A stretch of DNA of 64,000 nt from Bacteroidales bacterium (lineage in GTDB: Bacteria; Bacteroidota; Bacteroidia; Bacteroidales; Muribaculaceae), in NCBI GenBank assembly GCA_015061055.1, contig SUXH01000011.1, forward strand, positions 1 to 64,000, given 5' to 3'. Of this stretch, positions 1 through 8,898 are shown piece by piece. The position numbers were made by a program, and so were the translations under genes. Within the stretch, counting starts at the first letter, position 1. Each line of letters starts with the position of its first letter. A model generated the notes under the pieces. It saw only the letters and a list, made by a program, of their open reading frames with translations, had not been told where the DNA came from and did not search any database.

Positions 1-1
1 T

Positions 2-262
2 ATCATCGGTCATTCGAGTGTTAGTACCGATATGCTTGACCGATCGGGACGAGTAGTATTGACAGGATATAAGAATCTATATTTCTATAACGATTGCAGA
101 ATACTTAAAGCCGTAAATTCCGAAAGGAAAGTAGGTATCATCGACTATCAGGGCAATGTGTTGGAGCCGTTTGTTCACAGCTCAGTTGAATCCGAGAGCC
201 TTGCAAAAGCTGCCAACCGTATCTTCAAGGAAAAGGGAGGTGAGAAAGTAGAAATTTGGTAA
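2..262 (+). CDS. C-terminal part of a WG-repeat-like protein (5' end outside window)
   Basis: The frame is open from the first bases of the window, so the true start lies upstream and only about 86 residues are seen. The visible part has short segments of the form 'D-x-x-G-x-V-V-L' and 'V-G-I-I-D-Y-Q-G-N-V-L-E-P', which is the look of WG/beta-strand repeats (KWG family). The tail is charged and ends at a TAA. The next gene starts 18 bp downstream on the same strand, so the two are probably co-transcribed. WG-repeat proteins have no single known function. The family call is tentative. Confidence 0.5.
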   Translation: MIGHSSVSTDMLDRSGRVVLTGYKNLYFYNDCRILKAVNSERKVGIIDYQGNVLEPFVHSSVESESLAKAANRIFKEKGGEKVEIW

Positions 263-280
263 CTTAAAAACATAACAGAT

Positions 281-1240
281 ATGAGAAAAACATTTATTTT
301 TTTATTTGCCATATTACCGGTGTTGGTAATGGCACAGATGACACCCGAAGCGGTGATAGCAAATGCTCCGGAACTGCCGACAGCTGAAGAATGGGGAGCA
401 AGAGGAGAACATAGTGATGCGTTCAAGGCAAAGATGAATGAATTGAACGATAAACTGAGCAAGGTTATTTCCACGCCTGCCAAAAATATCACTGCACAGG
501 ACTTCGAGCAGTTGCAAGCCCAACAGAGAAAGCGTTATGAAGAGCACCCCAAGCGGATGGAGCAAGCAGCCAAGGGATTGGAAGTAATGGGTATGATGAT
601 GCAGAAATTAGGCCTTACGGAGGCTGATATGAAGAAACTCTCCAAGATGAGCGATAAGGAAGCTGAAGCATTTATGATGAAGCGAATGCAGGAAAAAGGT
701 GTAAACCCGAACGACTTGGCGGCTATGGCAGGTGATATGGGCATTGAACCTGCGGATGCCGATATGCCACAGATAGATGGCAATGCGATAAAAGCGTCAC
801 AAGAGGCTGATATGGCGTATATGGAGCAATCGCGGCTGTATGATAAGAAGGCTCGCGAGTGGGAAGCCGATGCTAAGAGACGAATCAAAGCGGAAGACGA
901 AAAGTATATGAGAAGCCTACCCGAGACTAGATATGGCCTTGACGATGTAGTGCAGGGTGCTATAACCAGAGAGCAGTATGACGCACAACAGCGTCACTTG
1001 CAGGCTTTGATGAACGATTGCCGCACAGCCCAATACCGCATTTGGACGGAAGTTATTCAGAATTGTCAAGGCGAACTTAAAATTTTGATGCAGTTTGCCG
1101 TAGCAGCGGACAAAGCCAAGGAAAAAATGCCGAGCATGACAGGTAATGCCGCATTCGACCAGTTGCAACAATCGTCTGGCTATGCAGTAGCGGTAGCAGG
1201 TCTGTATTTGGACATTACGGAAAGTGAACCGAAATTTTGA
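281..1240 (+). CDS. secreted hypothetical protein, Met/Gln-rich coiled coil
   Basis: 319 residues. An N-terminal signal peptide is clear: a positive MRK start, a hydrophobic core, and a likely cut after V-M-A-Q at about residue 19. The rest is highly charged and mostly helical, with a methionine-rich stretch at about 100-150 (GMMMQKLGL, MMKRM) and many Gln/Glu/Lys/Ala residues, which suggests coiled coils. I recognise no enzyme motif. It follows the WG-repeat-like gene by 18 bp and is followed by a strong terminator, so these two genes end one transcript. A periplasmic role is inferred from the signal peptide only. Confidence 0.7.
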   Translation: MRKTFIFLFAILPVLVMAQMTPEAVIANAPELPTAEEWGARGEHSDAFKAKMNELNDKLSKVISTPAKNITAQDFEQLQAQQRKRYEEHPKRMEQAAKGLEVMGMMMQKLGLTEADMKKLSKMSDKEAEAFMMKRMQEKGVNPNDLAAMAGDMGIEPADADMPQIDGNAIKASQEADMAYMEQSRLYDKKAREWEADAKRRIKAEDEKYMRSLPETRYGLDDVVQGAITREQYDAQQRHLQALMNDCRTAQYRIWTEVIQNCQGELKILMQFAVAADKAKEKMPSMTGNAAFDQLQQSSGYAVAVAGLYLDITESEPKF

Positions 1241-1293
1241 AGAAACTGATATTATGATGAGGTCAATGGATAAGTTTTGATAGAATTAACAGA

Positions 1294-1331
1294 AACACCC
1301 GAATGCGTCTTTGAGCATTCGGGTGTTTTTT
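1294..1331 (+). terminator. rho-independent terminator
   Basis: A 13-bp perfect stem (AACACCCGAATGC with its complement) and a short loop are followed by a run of six T. It ends the plus-strand transcript of the secreted hypothetical gene, before the convergent TonB receptor gene. Confidence 0.85.
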
Positions 1332-1407
1332 GCACAGATATCTTGGCGGATGAAAATAATGTCTATGTATTCTTCAAGCGATTATATTCAATCGATTATA
1401 TGTTAAG

Positions 1408-3705
1408 TTATAGATTGATTTTTACGCCTACATACGCACTTCGTGGCAGCATTGGCCCGTACATATAACCTGAGTCACGAAATTCTCCTGTATCAAAATC
1501 ATCCTGGAATGAATTGAAGATGTTGTGTATACCGGCATTGAGTTGAAGTGTTGCGTAGTCAAATAGTTTGAAGTCGTAGGCAGCTTTGAATCCGATGTCG
1601 GTAAAACTCTTGGTGCGTTCGGCAATGTCGATGTCGGTTCCTGAACCTTCGAAGTGTTGCATATACATAGGTCCGGTAAAAGTTCCCGTAAGACCAAGTG
1701 TCAATGGTTTAATAGGGTTGTAGTTCATTGTGAAATATCCGTATGCATCGGGAGTACGGAACATATCCTTTGTAGCCGGAACATCTTCGTTGTCGCTCCA
1801 TTGTTCGGGCTCTTTGTATCGGCTGCGTTGTAATGTCATACCACCTTGCAATGAGAATTGTGAAGATAATACGACACGTAATTCGATGTTACCTCCGAAA
1901 ACTGTTGCTCCGGAACCATTGTAGCGTTCGAGTACTTCGTTTCCGAGAGCATCTTCACCGATTGTACGAAGAGCAAACACATCGTTAAGAGTGGTGTAGA
2001 ACCCTTCGACAAGCAGGTTGGTTTGAACAGTTCCAATATTAAAATATAAGTCGCTTGAAAGACTGATGCTATGAGAATTTTCTTCTTTCAGTTCATCGTC
2101 AAGAACAGTAACAACGCGTTCACCACCTACTACCGCAATGTGGAAGTCTTCGTCGAATGCTTGAGGAGCGCGGAATCCTGTGGAATAAGATAGGCGGAAA
2201 TTAGCGTTTTTCGTCGGGTTGAAACGAATATTGGCACGAGGCGATACTATTGCGTTGTCGACAAGGGTGTGCTTATCGAAACGAGCTCCCACAAGGAATC
2301 CCCACATATCGTTACGCCATTCGTTCTGTACGAATCCGCTATAAATATTTACTTTTTGAATATAGTCGTGGTCGTAGCCAATGGTTACGTCGTGAAGATA
2401 GTTGTGGTTGTATTCGGCGCCTGCCATAAATTCGGCAGGCATAAACAATAGATTGTCGATACCAAGAGTGTATTGTGCGCCACCTACAATCACAAGGTCG
2501 TGTGTGTTGCCATAGGCGTTAGGGTCCATACCGCTGCCATAGTAGCTGTCGCGCTTGGTGTCCTGCATTGAAGCGTATACGTTCCATTTTACTTTTTGGT
2601 TGTCGCTCCAATAGTTGAAGTTGATATCACCGCCATGTATTTGGTGGTCGGTTTGTTCGGTGATATTGGTCTCGTGAGCGGGCTTGTCGAGTTGGTCGCC
2701 CCCCCGACGGAATTCTTCGGTTGCGCGATATTCAAGAGTAAGGCGAGTGTTGTCGCTTGGACGCATAAATGTGCGTGCCCCGATGGTTTTAGATTTGATT
2801 TCTCCGATTTCGGTGTATCCGTCGCCGTTGTGGTCATAGCTTGCACGATCACGATTTTGCCCAAAGATCATCACGCCAAGTTTGTGGTTGTCGGTAGTAA
2901 CGGAAGCATTTATGGTGGTGTTGTTGTCGATAGAACCTTCCATACCGGTGAAAGTGGTAGTGTTTGCCACTTCGGCACTATTGACGATAGGGTCTTTGGT
3001 GATGATGTTTATAGTACCACCGATTGAAGATGAACCGAAAAGAGCTGATCCGCCACCACGCATTACTTCAACGCGGTCAATCATATTGGCAGGAATCTGT
3101 TCGAGTCCGTACACACCGGCAAGCGCTGAAAATACGGGGCGTGAATTCATAAGCACTTGTGAGTAGTGACCGTCGAGTCCATTGATGCGTACTTGAGTGA
3201 ATCCACAGTTTTGGCAGTTGTTTTCAACTCTAACTCCGGGCTGATAGTTCAATCCGTCGGCAAGGCTGCAGGCACTCACAAGGTCGAATGTCTTTGCATT
3301 AAGTACGTTTACAAGTGTCGAACTGTTACGACGTTTTACCTCACCTTTATTACCTGTAACAACTATTTGTTCGAGTTGCATCACGTCTTCCAACAGATGA
3401 AAATTAATCTCTTGTGTGACGTCATTTTTAATGTTTATTTTATAGCATTGAGATACATATCCTATGCAAGATGCTTCAATTTCATAGTTGCCATTTTCCA
3501 CGTTTTTGAGAAAATAGTGTCCTGTAGCATCGGTCATTGTTCCATAATTTGTTCCAATAAGACGGATAGTAACGTAAGGCAAATGTTCGCCGGTTTTCTT
3601 GTCGATTACGTGTCCGACAACGTTAGCATCGGTCAATTCAGCTTGCGCAAAAGCAATGTTATATGCTATGAATGATAGCAATAACGAAAGTAAAATTTTT
3701 TTCAT
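1408..3705 (-). CDS. TonB-dependent outer-membrane receptor with CarboxypepD_reg-like N-terminus
   Basis: 765 residues. Order: signal peptide (about 1-20, cut after A-F-A-Q); a carboxypeptidase-regulatory-like beta sandwich (about 27-105, 'GHVIDKKTGEHLPYVTI'); a plug domain (about 110-235) with 'IDRVEVMRGGGSALFGSSSIGGTINIITK'-type signature split over residues 210-240; then a 22-strand-type barrel ending in aromatic-rich strands. The plug carries an unusual N-C-Q-N-C-G-F motif near residue 163. Such receptors take up iron complexes, cobalamin, metals or glycans using TonB energy. There is no SusD partner, which argues against glycan import. The His-rich small protein just upstream suggests a metal or metallophore substrate; this is an inference. 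Confidence 0.9.
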   Translation of the reverse strand: MKKILLSLLLSFIAYNIAFAQAELTDANVVGHVIDKKTGEHLPYVTIRLIGTNYGTMTDATGHYFLKNVENGNYEIEASCIGYVSQCYKINIKNDVTQEINFHLLEDVMQLEQIVVTGNKGEVKRRNSSTLVNVLNAKTFDLVSACSLADGLNYQPGVRVENNCQNCGFTQVRINGLDGHYSQVLMNSRPVFSALAGVYGLEQIPANMIDRVEVMRGGGSALFGSSSIGGTINIITKDPIVNSAEVANTTTFTGMEGSIDNNTTINASVTTDNHKLGVMIFGQNRDRASYDHNGDGYTEIGEIKSKTIGARTFMRPSDNTRLTLEYRATEEFRRGGDQLDKPAHETNITEQTDHQIHGGDINFNYWSDNQKVKWNVYASMQDTKRDSYYGSGMDPNAYGNTHDLVIVGGAQYTLGIDNLLFMPAEFMAGAEYNHNYLHDVTIGYDHDYIQKVNIYSGFVQNEWRNDMWGFLVGARFDKHTLVDNAIVSPRANIRFNPTKNANFRLSYSTGFRAPQAFDEDFHIAVVGGERVVTVLDDELKEENSHSISLSSDLYFNIGTVQTNLLVEGFYTTLNDVFALRTIGEDALGNEVLERYNGSGATVFGGNIELRVVLSSQFSLQGGMTLQRSRYKEPEQWSDNEDVPATKDMFRTPDAYGYFTMNYNPIKPLTLGLTGTFTGPMYMQHFEGSGTDIDIAERTKSFTDIGFKAAYDFKLFDYATLQLNAGIHNIFNSFQDDFDTGEFRDSGYMYGPMLPRSAYVGVKINL

Positions 3706-3752
3706 TTTAATTGAGTTATAGAAATAAAAAACTTGTATGCATTTTTACAATG

Positions 3753-3760
3753 CAAAATTA
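3753..3760 (-). promoter_or_regulatory. -7 box of the TonB receptor promoter
   Basis: On the minus strand this reads TAATTTTG, a match to the Bacteroidetes TAnnTTTG element, about 48 bp before the receptor start codon. A clear TTTG at -33 was not found. Confidence 0.5.
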
Positions 3761-3846
3761 GATATGCACGCAAAGTGCCACAATCCCTAATAATTGTGAA
3801 TGTTAATTGATAGAATACTTATTTTTAGGGATGTAATATATTATTT

Positions 3847-4185
3847 CTATAAAATAGGAGGAGCGCGAAGCGAAAAATAATCGTGAGAGATTGTGTGTAT
3901 AAATGATTCCTCGTGTTGAATTATCACGCAAAGCAGATGAACTGCTGCGGTTGAAATTTCAAATGTTGCAATAGGTGTGGAATCATAATTTGATATATTG
4001 AAAATAGTGTTTATGGCACTTTGTGAGTGGCTATGTGAAGCCGCCCCCATGTGAGAGTGTACAATCACCACATCGCCCACTTTGTGCTCGTGAGCAAAGA
4101 ACGTAACGTTTCCTAAATAACCAACGAAAATGGTAATGAAGAAAAGTGCTATAAATCGTTGTCTTAGTGTGATGTCGTCTCTCAT
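3847..4185 (-). CDS. small His-rich membrane or exported protein
   Basis: 112 residues when started at the ATG at 4185. The longer frame to 4218 is rejected because its first codon lies inside the promoter -7 box. A hydrophobic N-terminal segment (about 10-32) works as signal or membrane anchor. It is followed by a histidine-rich stretch (A-H-E-H, V-H-S-H, S-H-S-H-S) and later scattered His and one Cys, which looks metal-binding. It lies upstream of, and on the same strand as, the TonB receptor, with 140 bp between that contain a receptor promoter. I infer a role in sensing or handling a metal (zinc, copper or similar). No family was recognised. Confidence 0.65.
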   Translation of the reverse strand: MRDDITLRQRFIALFFITIFVGYLGNVTFFAHEHKVGDVVIVHSHMGAASHSHSQSAINTIFNISNYDSTPIATFEISTAAVHLLCVIIQHEESFIHTISHDYFSLRAPPIL

Positions 4186-4215
4186 TTGAAATGTTGATTG
4201 TCTTAAAAGACAATG

Positions 4216-4247
4216 CAAAGATAGTAAATATCAGTGAGTTTTGCAAT
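4216..4247 (-). promoter_or_regulatory. promoter of the His-rich small protein
   Basis: The minus strand has TATCTTTG at 4216-4223 and an ATTG (one mismatch to TTTG) 20 bp upstream at 4244-4247. Transcription would start near 4209, which places the ATG at 4185 downstream and rules out the start at 4218. Confidence 0.6.
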
Positions 4248-4253
4248 TCTAAA

Positions 4254-4288
4254 AAATAAAGCAACCTACATTGTCGGTTGCTTTATTT
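4254..4288 (-). terminator. terminator after dnaJ (symmetrical, could work both ways)
   Basis: A 13-bp perfect stem built on AAATAAAGCAACC with a 9-nt loop. A and T tracts flank the stem, so transcripts in either direction would end in U-runs. It lies just after the dnaJ stop. Confidence 0.85.
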
Positions 4289-4291
4289 GGA

Positions 4292-5464
4292 TTATTGGAA
4301 GAAATCACGCATACGTTGGAATATAGATTTTTTCTTTTCTTCAGTAGGCTTGATGTTCTCGCTATTGCGTAATTTTTCGATAGCTTCTCGCTCTTCTTTG
4401 TTTAGTGTTTCCGGAATGTAGACAGAAATGTTGATATATTGGTCGCCGGTGCCGTAGTAGTTAGGCGAAGGCAATCCTTTGCCTTTTAATCGGAGTACTT
4501 TACCCGGTTGTGTTCCGGGATCGATAGTAACACGAACCATACCATCAATAGTAGGTACTTCAACCTTTCCTCCAAAGACGGCAGTAGGGAAGTCAATCAT
4601 CAAATTGTAGAAGATGTTGTTGTCCTCACGAATTAATTCCGGGTCTTTTTCCTCTGTGATGACTACATGAAGGTCGCCGGCTATTCCTCCAAAACGAGGA
4701 GCATTACCCTTGCCTTGCACTCGAAGAATATTACCTTCGGCAACACCAGCAGGAATATTAATAGAAATTACTTCTTCAACCTTGTTTACACCATTTCCAC
4801 CACATTTATCACATTTTGTCTTGATCGTGCGTCCGTTGCCATGACATTGTGAACAAACGACTTCGGATTGCATCATACCAAACATAGTTTGCTGTGTGCG
4901 AACTTGTGTTCCTGTGCCATTACAAGCCGAACAAGTAGTGAACTCTGTTCCATCTTTAGCTCCTGTTCCTTTGCACGCTTCACATTCTGCATTGCGAGGA
5001 ATTTTTATTTTTTTAGTAACGCCATGAGCAACATCTTGAAGTGTAACCTTCACAGTGATGCGTAAGTCGTCACCTACATTTTGGCGACGTCGTGAACCAC
5101 GACGGCTTCCGCCACCGAATCCGCCAAAACCACCGAATCCGCCACCGAAAATATCACCAAAATGGCTGAAGATGTCTTCCATAGACATTCCACCGCCACC
5201 AAAACCACCAAATCCGCCTTGTCCGCCCATACCGGCATGGCCAAATTGATCGTAGCGTGCTCGTTTGTCGGGATTGCTCAACACTTCGTAAGCTTCGGCC
5301 GCTTCTTTAAACTTTTCTTCGGCTTCTTTCTTTTCGGCCTCAGTTTTATCTTGTTGGCGGTCGGGGTGGTATTGAATAGCCTTTTTACGATATGCTTTCT
5401 TTAATTCGTCGGCAGTAGCAGTTTTAGCCACGCCAAGCACTTCGTAGTAGTCTCTTTTTTCCAT
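4292..5464 (-). CDS. dnaJ: chaperone DnaJ
   Basis: 390 residues, usual length. J domain at 1-75 with the H-P-D motif (YHPDRQ); Gly/Phe-rich linker at about 80-130; a cysteine-rich zinc region with four C-x-x-C-x-G-x-G repeats ([32 protein letters not shown]) at about 160-235; then the C-terminal substrate-binding domains. It stimulates the DnaK ATPase and delivers unfolded clients in the cytoplasm. grpE lies 21 bp upstream on the same strand, so grpE-dnaJ form an operon; dnaK is not in the window. A strong terminator follows. Confidence 0.98.
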   Translation of the reverse strand: MEKRDYYEVLGVAKTATADELKKAYRKKAIQYHPDRQQDKTEAEKKEAEEKFKEAAEAYEVLSNPDKRARYDQFGHAGMGGQGGFGGFGGGGMSMEDIFSHFGDIFGGGFGGFGGFGGGSRRGSRRRQNVGDDLRITVKVTLQDVAHGVTKKIKIPRNAECEACKGTGAKDGTEFTTCSACNGTGTQVRTQQTMFGMMQSEVVCSQCHGNGRTIKTKCDKCGGNGVNKVEEVISINIPAGVAEGNILRVQGKGNAPRFGGIAGDLHVVITEEKDPELIREDNNIFYNLMIDFPTAVFGGKVEVPTIDGMVRVTIDPGTQPGKVLRLKGKGLPSPNYYGTGDQYINISVYIPETLNKEEREAIEKLRNSENIKPTEEKKKSIFQRMRDFFQ

Positions 5465-5485
5465 AATCGTATTTGTAGAGTTGTA

Positions 5486-6064
5486 TTATTGTCCCACAAC
5501 CACTTTAGCGTGGCGTAACACTTTGTCGTTGATAGAATATCCTTTTTGTACAGTGTCGATAATCTTACCTTTCATATCCTCGCTTTGAGCGGGGAAAGTG
5601 GTTACAGCTTCATGAATTTCGGCATCAAAAGTTTCGCCGGTGGTATTCATCGCTTTTACACCAAAGCTTTCAAGATATTTAATCAGCTTATTGTAGATAA
5701 GTTCCACACCTTCACGCACCGCATTCACATCGTCGGTAGTGGCGTTGGCTTGTATAGCGCGCTCAAAGTCGTCGATGATAGGAAGAATATTGTTCATCGC
5801 TTTTTCAGCGGCATTTTTGATTAGTTCAACTTTTTCCTTAGCATTACGCTTGCGGAAGTTATCAAATTCTGCCATTAAAAACACATATTCTTTTTTTTCG
5901 GTAGCGAGTTGTGCTTCAAGTTCGGCTATGCGTTCTTCGGGCGTAGGTTCGGCTTGAGGCTCTTGAACTTGCTCATTTTCTTCGCAAGTGTTATTGTTGT
6001 CTACTGTTTCTTCTACGTTTTCGTTAACGATTTCTTCGTTTTGTTCTTTTTCTTGAGTACTCAT
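5486..6064 (-). CDS. grpE: nucleotide exchange factor GrpE
   Basis: 192 residues. An acidic, disordered N-terminus (about 1-40, rich in Glu and Asn) is followed by the long coiled coil (about 40-90, including 'FDNFRKR') and the C-terminal beta wing ending in 'GYSINDKVLRHAKVVV', which is typical of the family. It drives ADP release from DnaK. First gene of the grpE-dnaJ operon; a Bacteroidetes -7 box lies about 90 bp upstream. No CIRCE-like inverted repeat was seen between promoter and start. Confidence 0.97.
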   Translation of the reverse strand: MSTQEKEQNEEIVNENVEETVDNNNTCEENEQVQEPQAEPTPEERIAELEAQLATEKKEYVFLMAEFDNFRKRNAKEKVELIKNAAEKAMNNILPIIDDFERAIQANATTDDVNAVREGVELIYNKLIKYLESFGVKAMNTTGETFDAEIHEAVTTFPAQSEDMKGKIIDTVQKGYSINDKVLRHAKVVVGQ

Positions 6065-6150
6065 ATATATTTATTGTTCTATTTTGCTTGTTGTGTGAGG
6101 GCAAATAGCCCTTATCGGCCTATTGGTGGCTAATACGATATTTGTAATGG

Positions 6151-6158
6151 CAAAAATA
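6151..6158 (-). promoter_or_regulatory. -7 box of the grpE-dnaJ promoter
   Basis: Minus strand TATTTTTG; a TTTG lies 23 bp further upstream (6182-6185), slightly wider than the usual 19-21 bp. The leader to grpE would be about 80 nt. Confidence 0.5.
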
Positions 6159-6208
6159 TTGCCAAATTGTCATTATGATAACAAATAAGACTAAAGTTAC
6201 GTTTTCTT

Positions 6209-7030
6209 TTATAGATTTATAACATACGCATCAATTCCGGTAAATGCTGATTTGGCATTTTCTGCCATATTGGCACTTTCGAAGATGCCGAAGATAGAAG
6301 AACCTGAACCGCTCATAGATGAGTATTCAGCTCCCATATCGTAAATTTTCTCTTTAAGGATAGATAATTCGGAGTGAGTTGCGAAAACACTTGGTTCAAA
6401 GTCGTTTTTAAGGAAATTTTTCCATTCGGATAGTGGCTTTGATAGAATCGTTGATAGTTCAATCTCGCTGGGTTTAGGTGTAACACGAGAATAAGCTTCG
6501 GCTGTGGGAACACTCACATTAGGTTTTACGAGGAGTAATGATTTTCCGTTGAGTGGTACTTCAATAGGTGATAAAATGTCGCCTATGCCTGTGGCCATCA
6601 TAGGGGTGTTGTAGATGAAAAAGGCGCAGTCGGCACCAAGTCGAGCAGCACGTGATGCAAGTTCTTCATTGGAAAGGTTAAGTGCAAACATTTCATTGAG
6701 GATAAGAAGTACACTTGCTGCATCGGAAGATCCACCGCCAAGTCCGGCTCCATCGGGTATGTTTTTATGCAGATATATATCGACAGGAGGCAGATTGAAT
6801 TCCTTTTCGAGTGAACGATATGCTTTCATAACGAGATTTTTCTCTATAGGGCAGTTAACCGGGCGTCCACTTGTGGAGAGGGATGACTCGTTGCCTTTAG
6901 CTTCCACAATTTCTACTATATCGTTGAGTGCAATAGGATAGAATACTGTCTCAATATCGTGGTATCCGTCGGGGCGACGATTCACGATGTTAAGTCCAAG
7001 ATTAATCTTAGCGTTAGGAAATTTTATCAT
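6209..7030 (-). CDS. ispE: 4-diphosphocytidyl-2-C-methyl-D-erythritol kinase
   Basis: 273 residues, a GHMP kinase of normal length. It phosphorylates CDP-methylerythritol in the non-mevalonate (MEP) isoprenoid pathway. Visible signatures: N-terminal 'PNAKINLGLNIVNRRPDGYHDIET', split at residues 5-28; the ATP-binding glycine loop 'PDGAGLGGGSSDAAS' at about 90-104; and the C-terminal 'SGSGSSIFGIF' motif 3. It stands alone on the minus strand between grpE and the divergent dnaB, with its own -7 box. Confidence 0.97.
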   Translation of the reverse strand: MIKFPNAKINLGLNIVNRRPDGYHDIETVFYPIALNDIVEIVEAKGNESSLSTSGRPVNCPIEKNLVMKAYRSLEKEFNLPPVDIYLHKNIPDGAGLGGGSSDAASVLLILNEMFALNLSNEELASRAARLGADCAFFIYNTPMMATGIGDILSPIEVPLNGKSLLLVKPNVSVPTAEAYSRVTPKPSEIELSTILSKPLSEWKNFLKNDFEPSVFATHSELSILKEKIYDMGAEYSSMSGSGSSIFGIFESANMAENAKSAFTGIDAYVINL

Positions 7031-7054
7031 AGCTTATCTGTCGTTTAGTTAGTG

Positions 7055-7062
7055 CAAAGTTA
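7055..7062 (-). promoter_or_regulatory. -7 box of the ispE promoter
   Basis: Minus strand TAACTTTG, about 25 bp upstream of the ispE ATG; the start of transcription would be near 7048. Confidence 0.6.
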
Positions 7063-7136
7063 CTAAATACTTTTAATATTGAGGCATTGTTGATTGTGTG
7101 TTGATAATTTGTTAGGATAAAAATGTGTGAATATTC

Positions 7137-7166
7137 TTTGATATAAGAGCGCATTCATTAACTTTG
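7137..7166 (+). promoter_or_regulatory. dnaB promoter
   Basis: TTTG at 7137-7140, an 18-bp spacer and TAACTTTG at 7159-7166, ending 26 bp before the dnaB start. Confidence 0.7.
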
Positions 7167-7192
7167 CAAGTGGAAAAATTAATTAGACAGAA

Positions 7193-8776
7193 ATGGCAGA
7201 CGAACAGAAATCTTTTAGAAAATATAATCCGAAAAAGAATGATCCTCTATTCGAAATGGGAAAGTTGCAACCACAAGACACCGATCTCGAAGAAGCTGTG
7301 CTTGGCGCATTGATGCTTGAGAAAGATGCTTATGTTGTAGTGTGCGATATTTTGAAGCCTGAAAGTTTCTATGATGTGCGTAATCAGAAGATTTATTCGG
7401 CAATTCAGTCGTTGGGAGCAATGCAACGTCCGATAGATATGCTTACTGTTACGGAACAACTTCGTCGCGATGATAATCTCGAAGAAATAGGAGGCCCGTT
7501 GCGTATTTCGGAACTAACCGGTCGTGTGTCGAGTGCAGCCAATGTGGAATATCACGCACGAATTGTAGCGCAAAAGTATCTTGCGCGTGAGCTTATCACA
7601 TTCTGTTCGTCGGTAGAAACAAAGGCATTTGATGAGTCGAATGATGTGGATGACTTGTTGCAAGAAGCCGAAGGCAAATTGTTTGAAATCTCGCAACATA
7701 ACGTAAAGAAAGAGGTAACTCAAATAGACCCTATCATCAGTGAGGCTATTAAGAAAATGGAAGATGCCGCCAAGCGTGAAAGTGGATTGAGTGGGTTGCA
7801 AACCGGTTACCACGAATTGGATAAGATGACGTCGGGTTGGCAGGAAAGCGATTTGATTATCATTGCTGCTCGTCCCGCAATGGGTAAGACTGCTCTTGTG
7901 CTTTCGATGGCTAAGAATATGGCTGTGAATTTCAATATCCCGATAGCTATATTTTCGCTGGAAATGTCGAACGTGCAGCTTGTGAATCGTCTTATAAGCA
8001 ACGTGTGTGAACTAAATGGTTCGAAAATTAAGAGCGGACAATTATCTCAATATGAATGGGAAAAACTTATGACGAAAGTGAAATTGTTGTATTCGGCACC
8101 ATTGTATGTGGATGATACTCCGAGCCTTTCTATTTTCGAATTGAGAACAAAGGCGCGTCGTCTTGTGCGCGAACATAAAGTGAAAATGATTATTATCGAC
8201 TATTTGCAGTTGATGAATGCGAGTGGAATGAAATTTGGTAGTCGCGAACAAGAAGTGAGTATGATTTCACGTTCATTAAAACAGTTGGCAAAGGAACTAT
8301 CAATACCAATTATAGCCTTGTCGCAGTTGAACCGTAGTGTTGAGAGTCGTACCGATGGCAAGCGTCCTCAGTTGTCCGATTTGCGTGAATCGGGAGCCAT
8401 CGAGCAAGATGCCGATATTGTGTGTTTCATTCACCGTCCTGAATATTACACTAAGGCGTCGGAAGATAGTGAGGGCCGGGATATTCGTGGTCTTGCTGAA
8501 TTTATCATTGCAAAACATCGTAGTGGTGCAGTAGGTGATGTGAAGATGCGATTTATAGGCGATTACGCACGATTTGATAATTGGGACGATAATTATAATT
8601 CTATTCGAGGTGGAAGTGAAACTTATGAATCGAAAATGAATGAGGATACTGAAACAACCGGCAATACACAACCGTTGGAAGGTGTTGATGGAATGACTGT
8701 ACCTTCACCTACTGATATTCCTTTGCGCAATGAGGATTTTCTAATAACGAAGGGTGAGGAAACACCTCCATTTTAA
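7193..8776 (+). CDS. dnaB: replicative DNA helicase DnaB
   Basis: 527 residues. N-terminal DnaB domain at about 20-125 ('LEEAVLGALMLEKDAY'), then a linker and the RecA-like ATPase domain at about 195-470 with Walker A 'AARPAMGKTAL', Walker B 'MIIIDYLQLM', and the 'RESGAIEQDAD' arginine-finger region. It unwinds DNA at the replication fork as a hexamer. The C-terminal 50 residues are low-complexity and acidic, longer than in E. coli DnaB but common in Bacteroidetes. It has its own promoter and terminator. Confidence 0.98.
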   Translation: MADEQKSFRKYNPKKNDPLFEMGKLQPQDTDLEEAVLGALMLEKDAYVVVCDILKPESFYDVRNQKIYSAIQSLGAMQRPIDMLTVTEQLRRDDNLEEIGGPLRISELTGRVSSAANVEYHARIVAQKYLARELITFCSSVETKAFDESNDVDDLLQEAEGKLFEISQHNVKKEVTQIDPIISEAIKKMEDAAKRESGLSGLQTGYHELDKMTSGWQESDLIIIAARPAMGKTALVLSMAKNMAVNFNIPIAIFSLEMSNVQLVNRLISNVCELNGSKIKSGQLSQYEWEKLMTKVKLLYSAPLYVDDTPSLSIFELRTKARRLVREHKVKMIIIDYLQLMNASGMKFGSREQEVSMISRSLKQLAKELSIPIIALSQLNRSVESRTDGKRPQLSDLRESGAIEQDADIVCFIHRPEYYTKASEDSEGRDIRGLAEFIIAKHRSGAVGDVKMRFIGDYARFDNWDDNYNSIRGGSETYESKMNEDTETTGNTQPLEGVDGMTVPSPTDIPLRNEDFLITKGEETPPF

Positions 8777-8794
8777 GTAGATGAAAATAGGAAT

Positions 8795-8838
8795 AATTAA
8801 TGCGGTGTGATGATTAAATCGTCACACTGCATTAATTT
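8795..8838 (+). terminator. terminator after dnaB
   Basis: A 16-bp stem (AATTAATGCGGTGTGA with its complement, one G-T wobble) and an 11-nt loop, followed by a short T-rich end. Confidence 0.7.
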
Positions 8839-8864
8839 AGACGTGCAATTGTTGTGATTTTTAT

Positions 8865-8872
8865 TAACTTTG
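8865..8872 (+). promoter_or_regulatory. -7 box of the purU promoter
   Basis: TAACTTTG, 26 bp before the purU ATG. The -33 element is weak. Confidence 0.55.
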
Positions 8873-8898
8873 CGGTCTCAAAATAAATTGAAAATGTT

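Noticed and set aside
1277..1468. Short plus-strand open frame after the secreted hypothetical gene
   Set aside because: It runs through a strong terminator hairpin and into the 3' end of the TonB receptor gene.
2596..3675. Plus-strand open frames of 94-169 residues
   Set aside because: They are antisense shadows of the TonB receptor gene and have no family-like sequence or promoter.
4186..4218. Longer start for the His-rich small protein
   Set aside because: The first codon lies inside the TATCTTTG promoter box.
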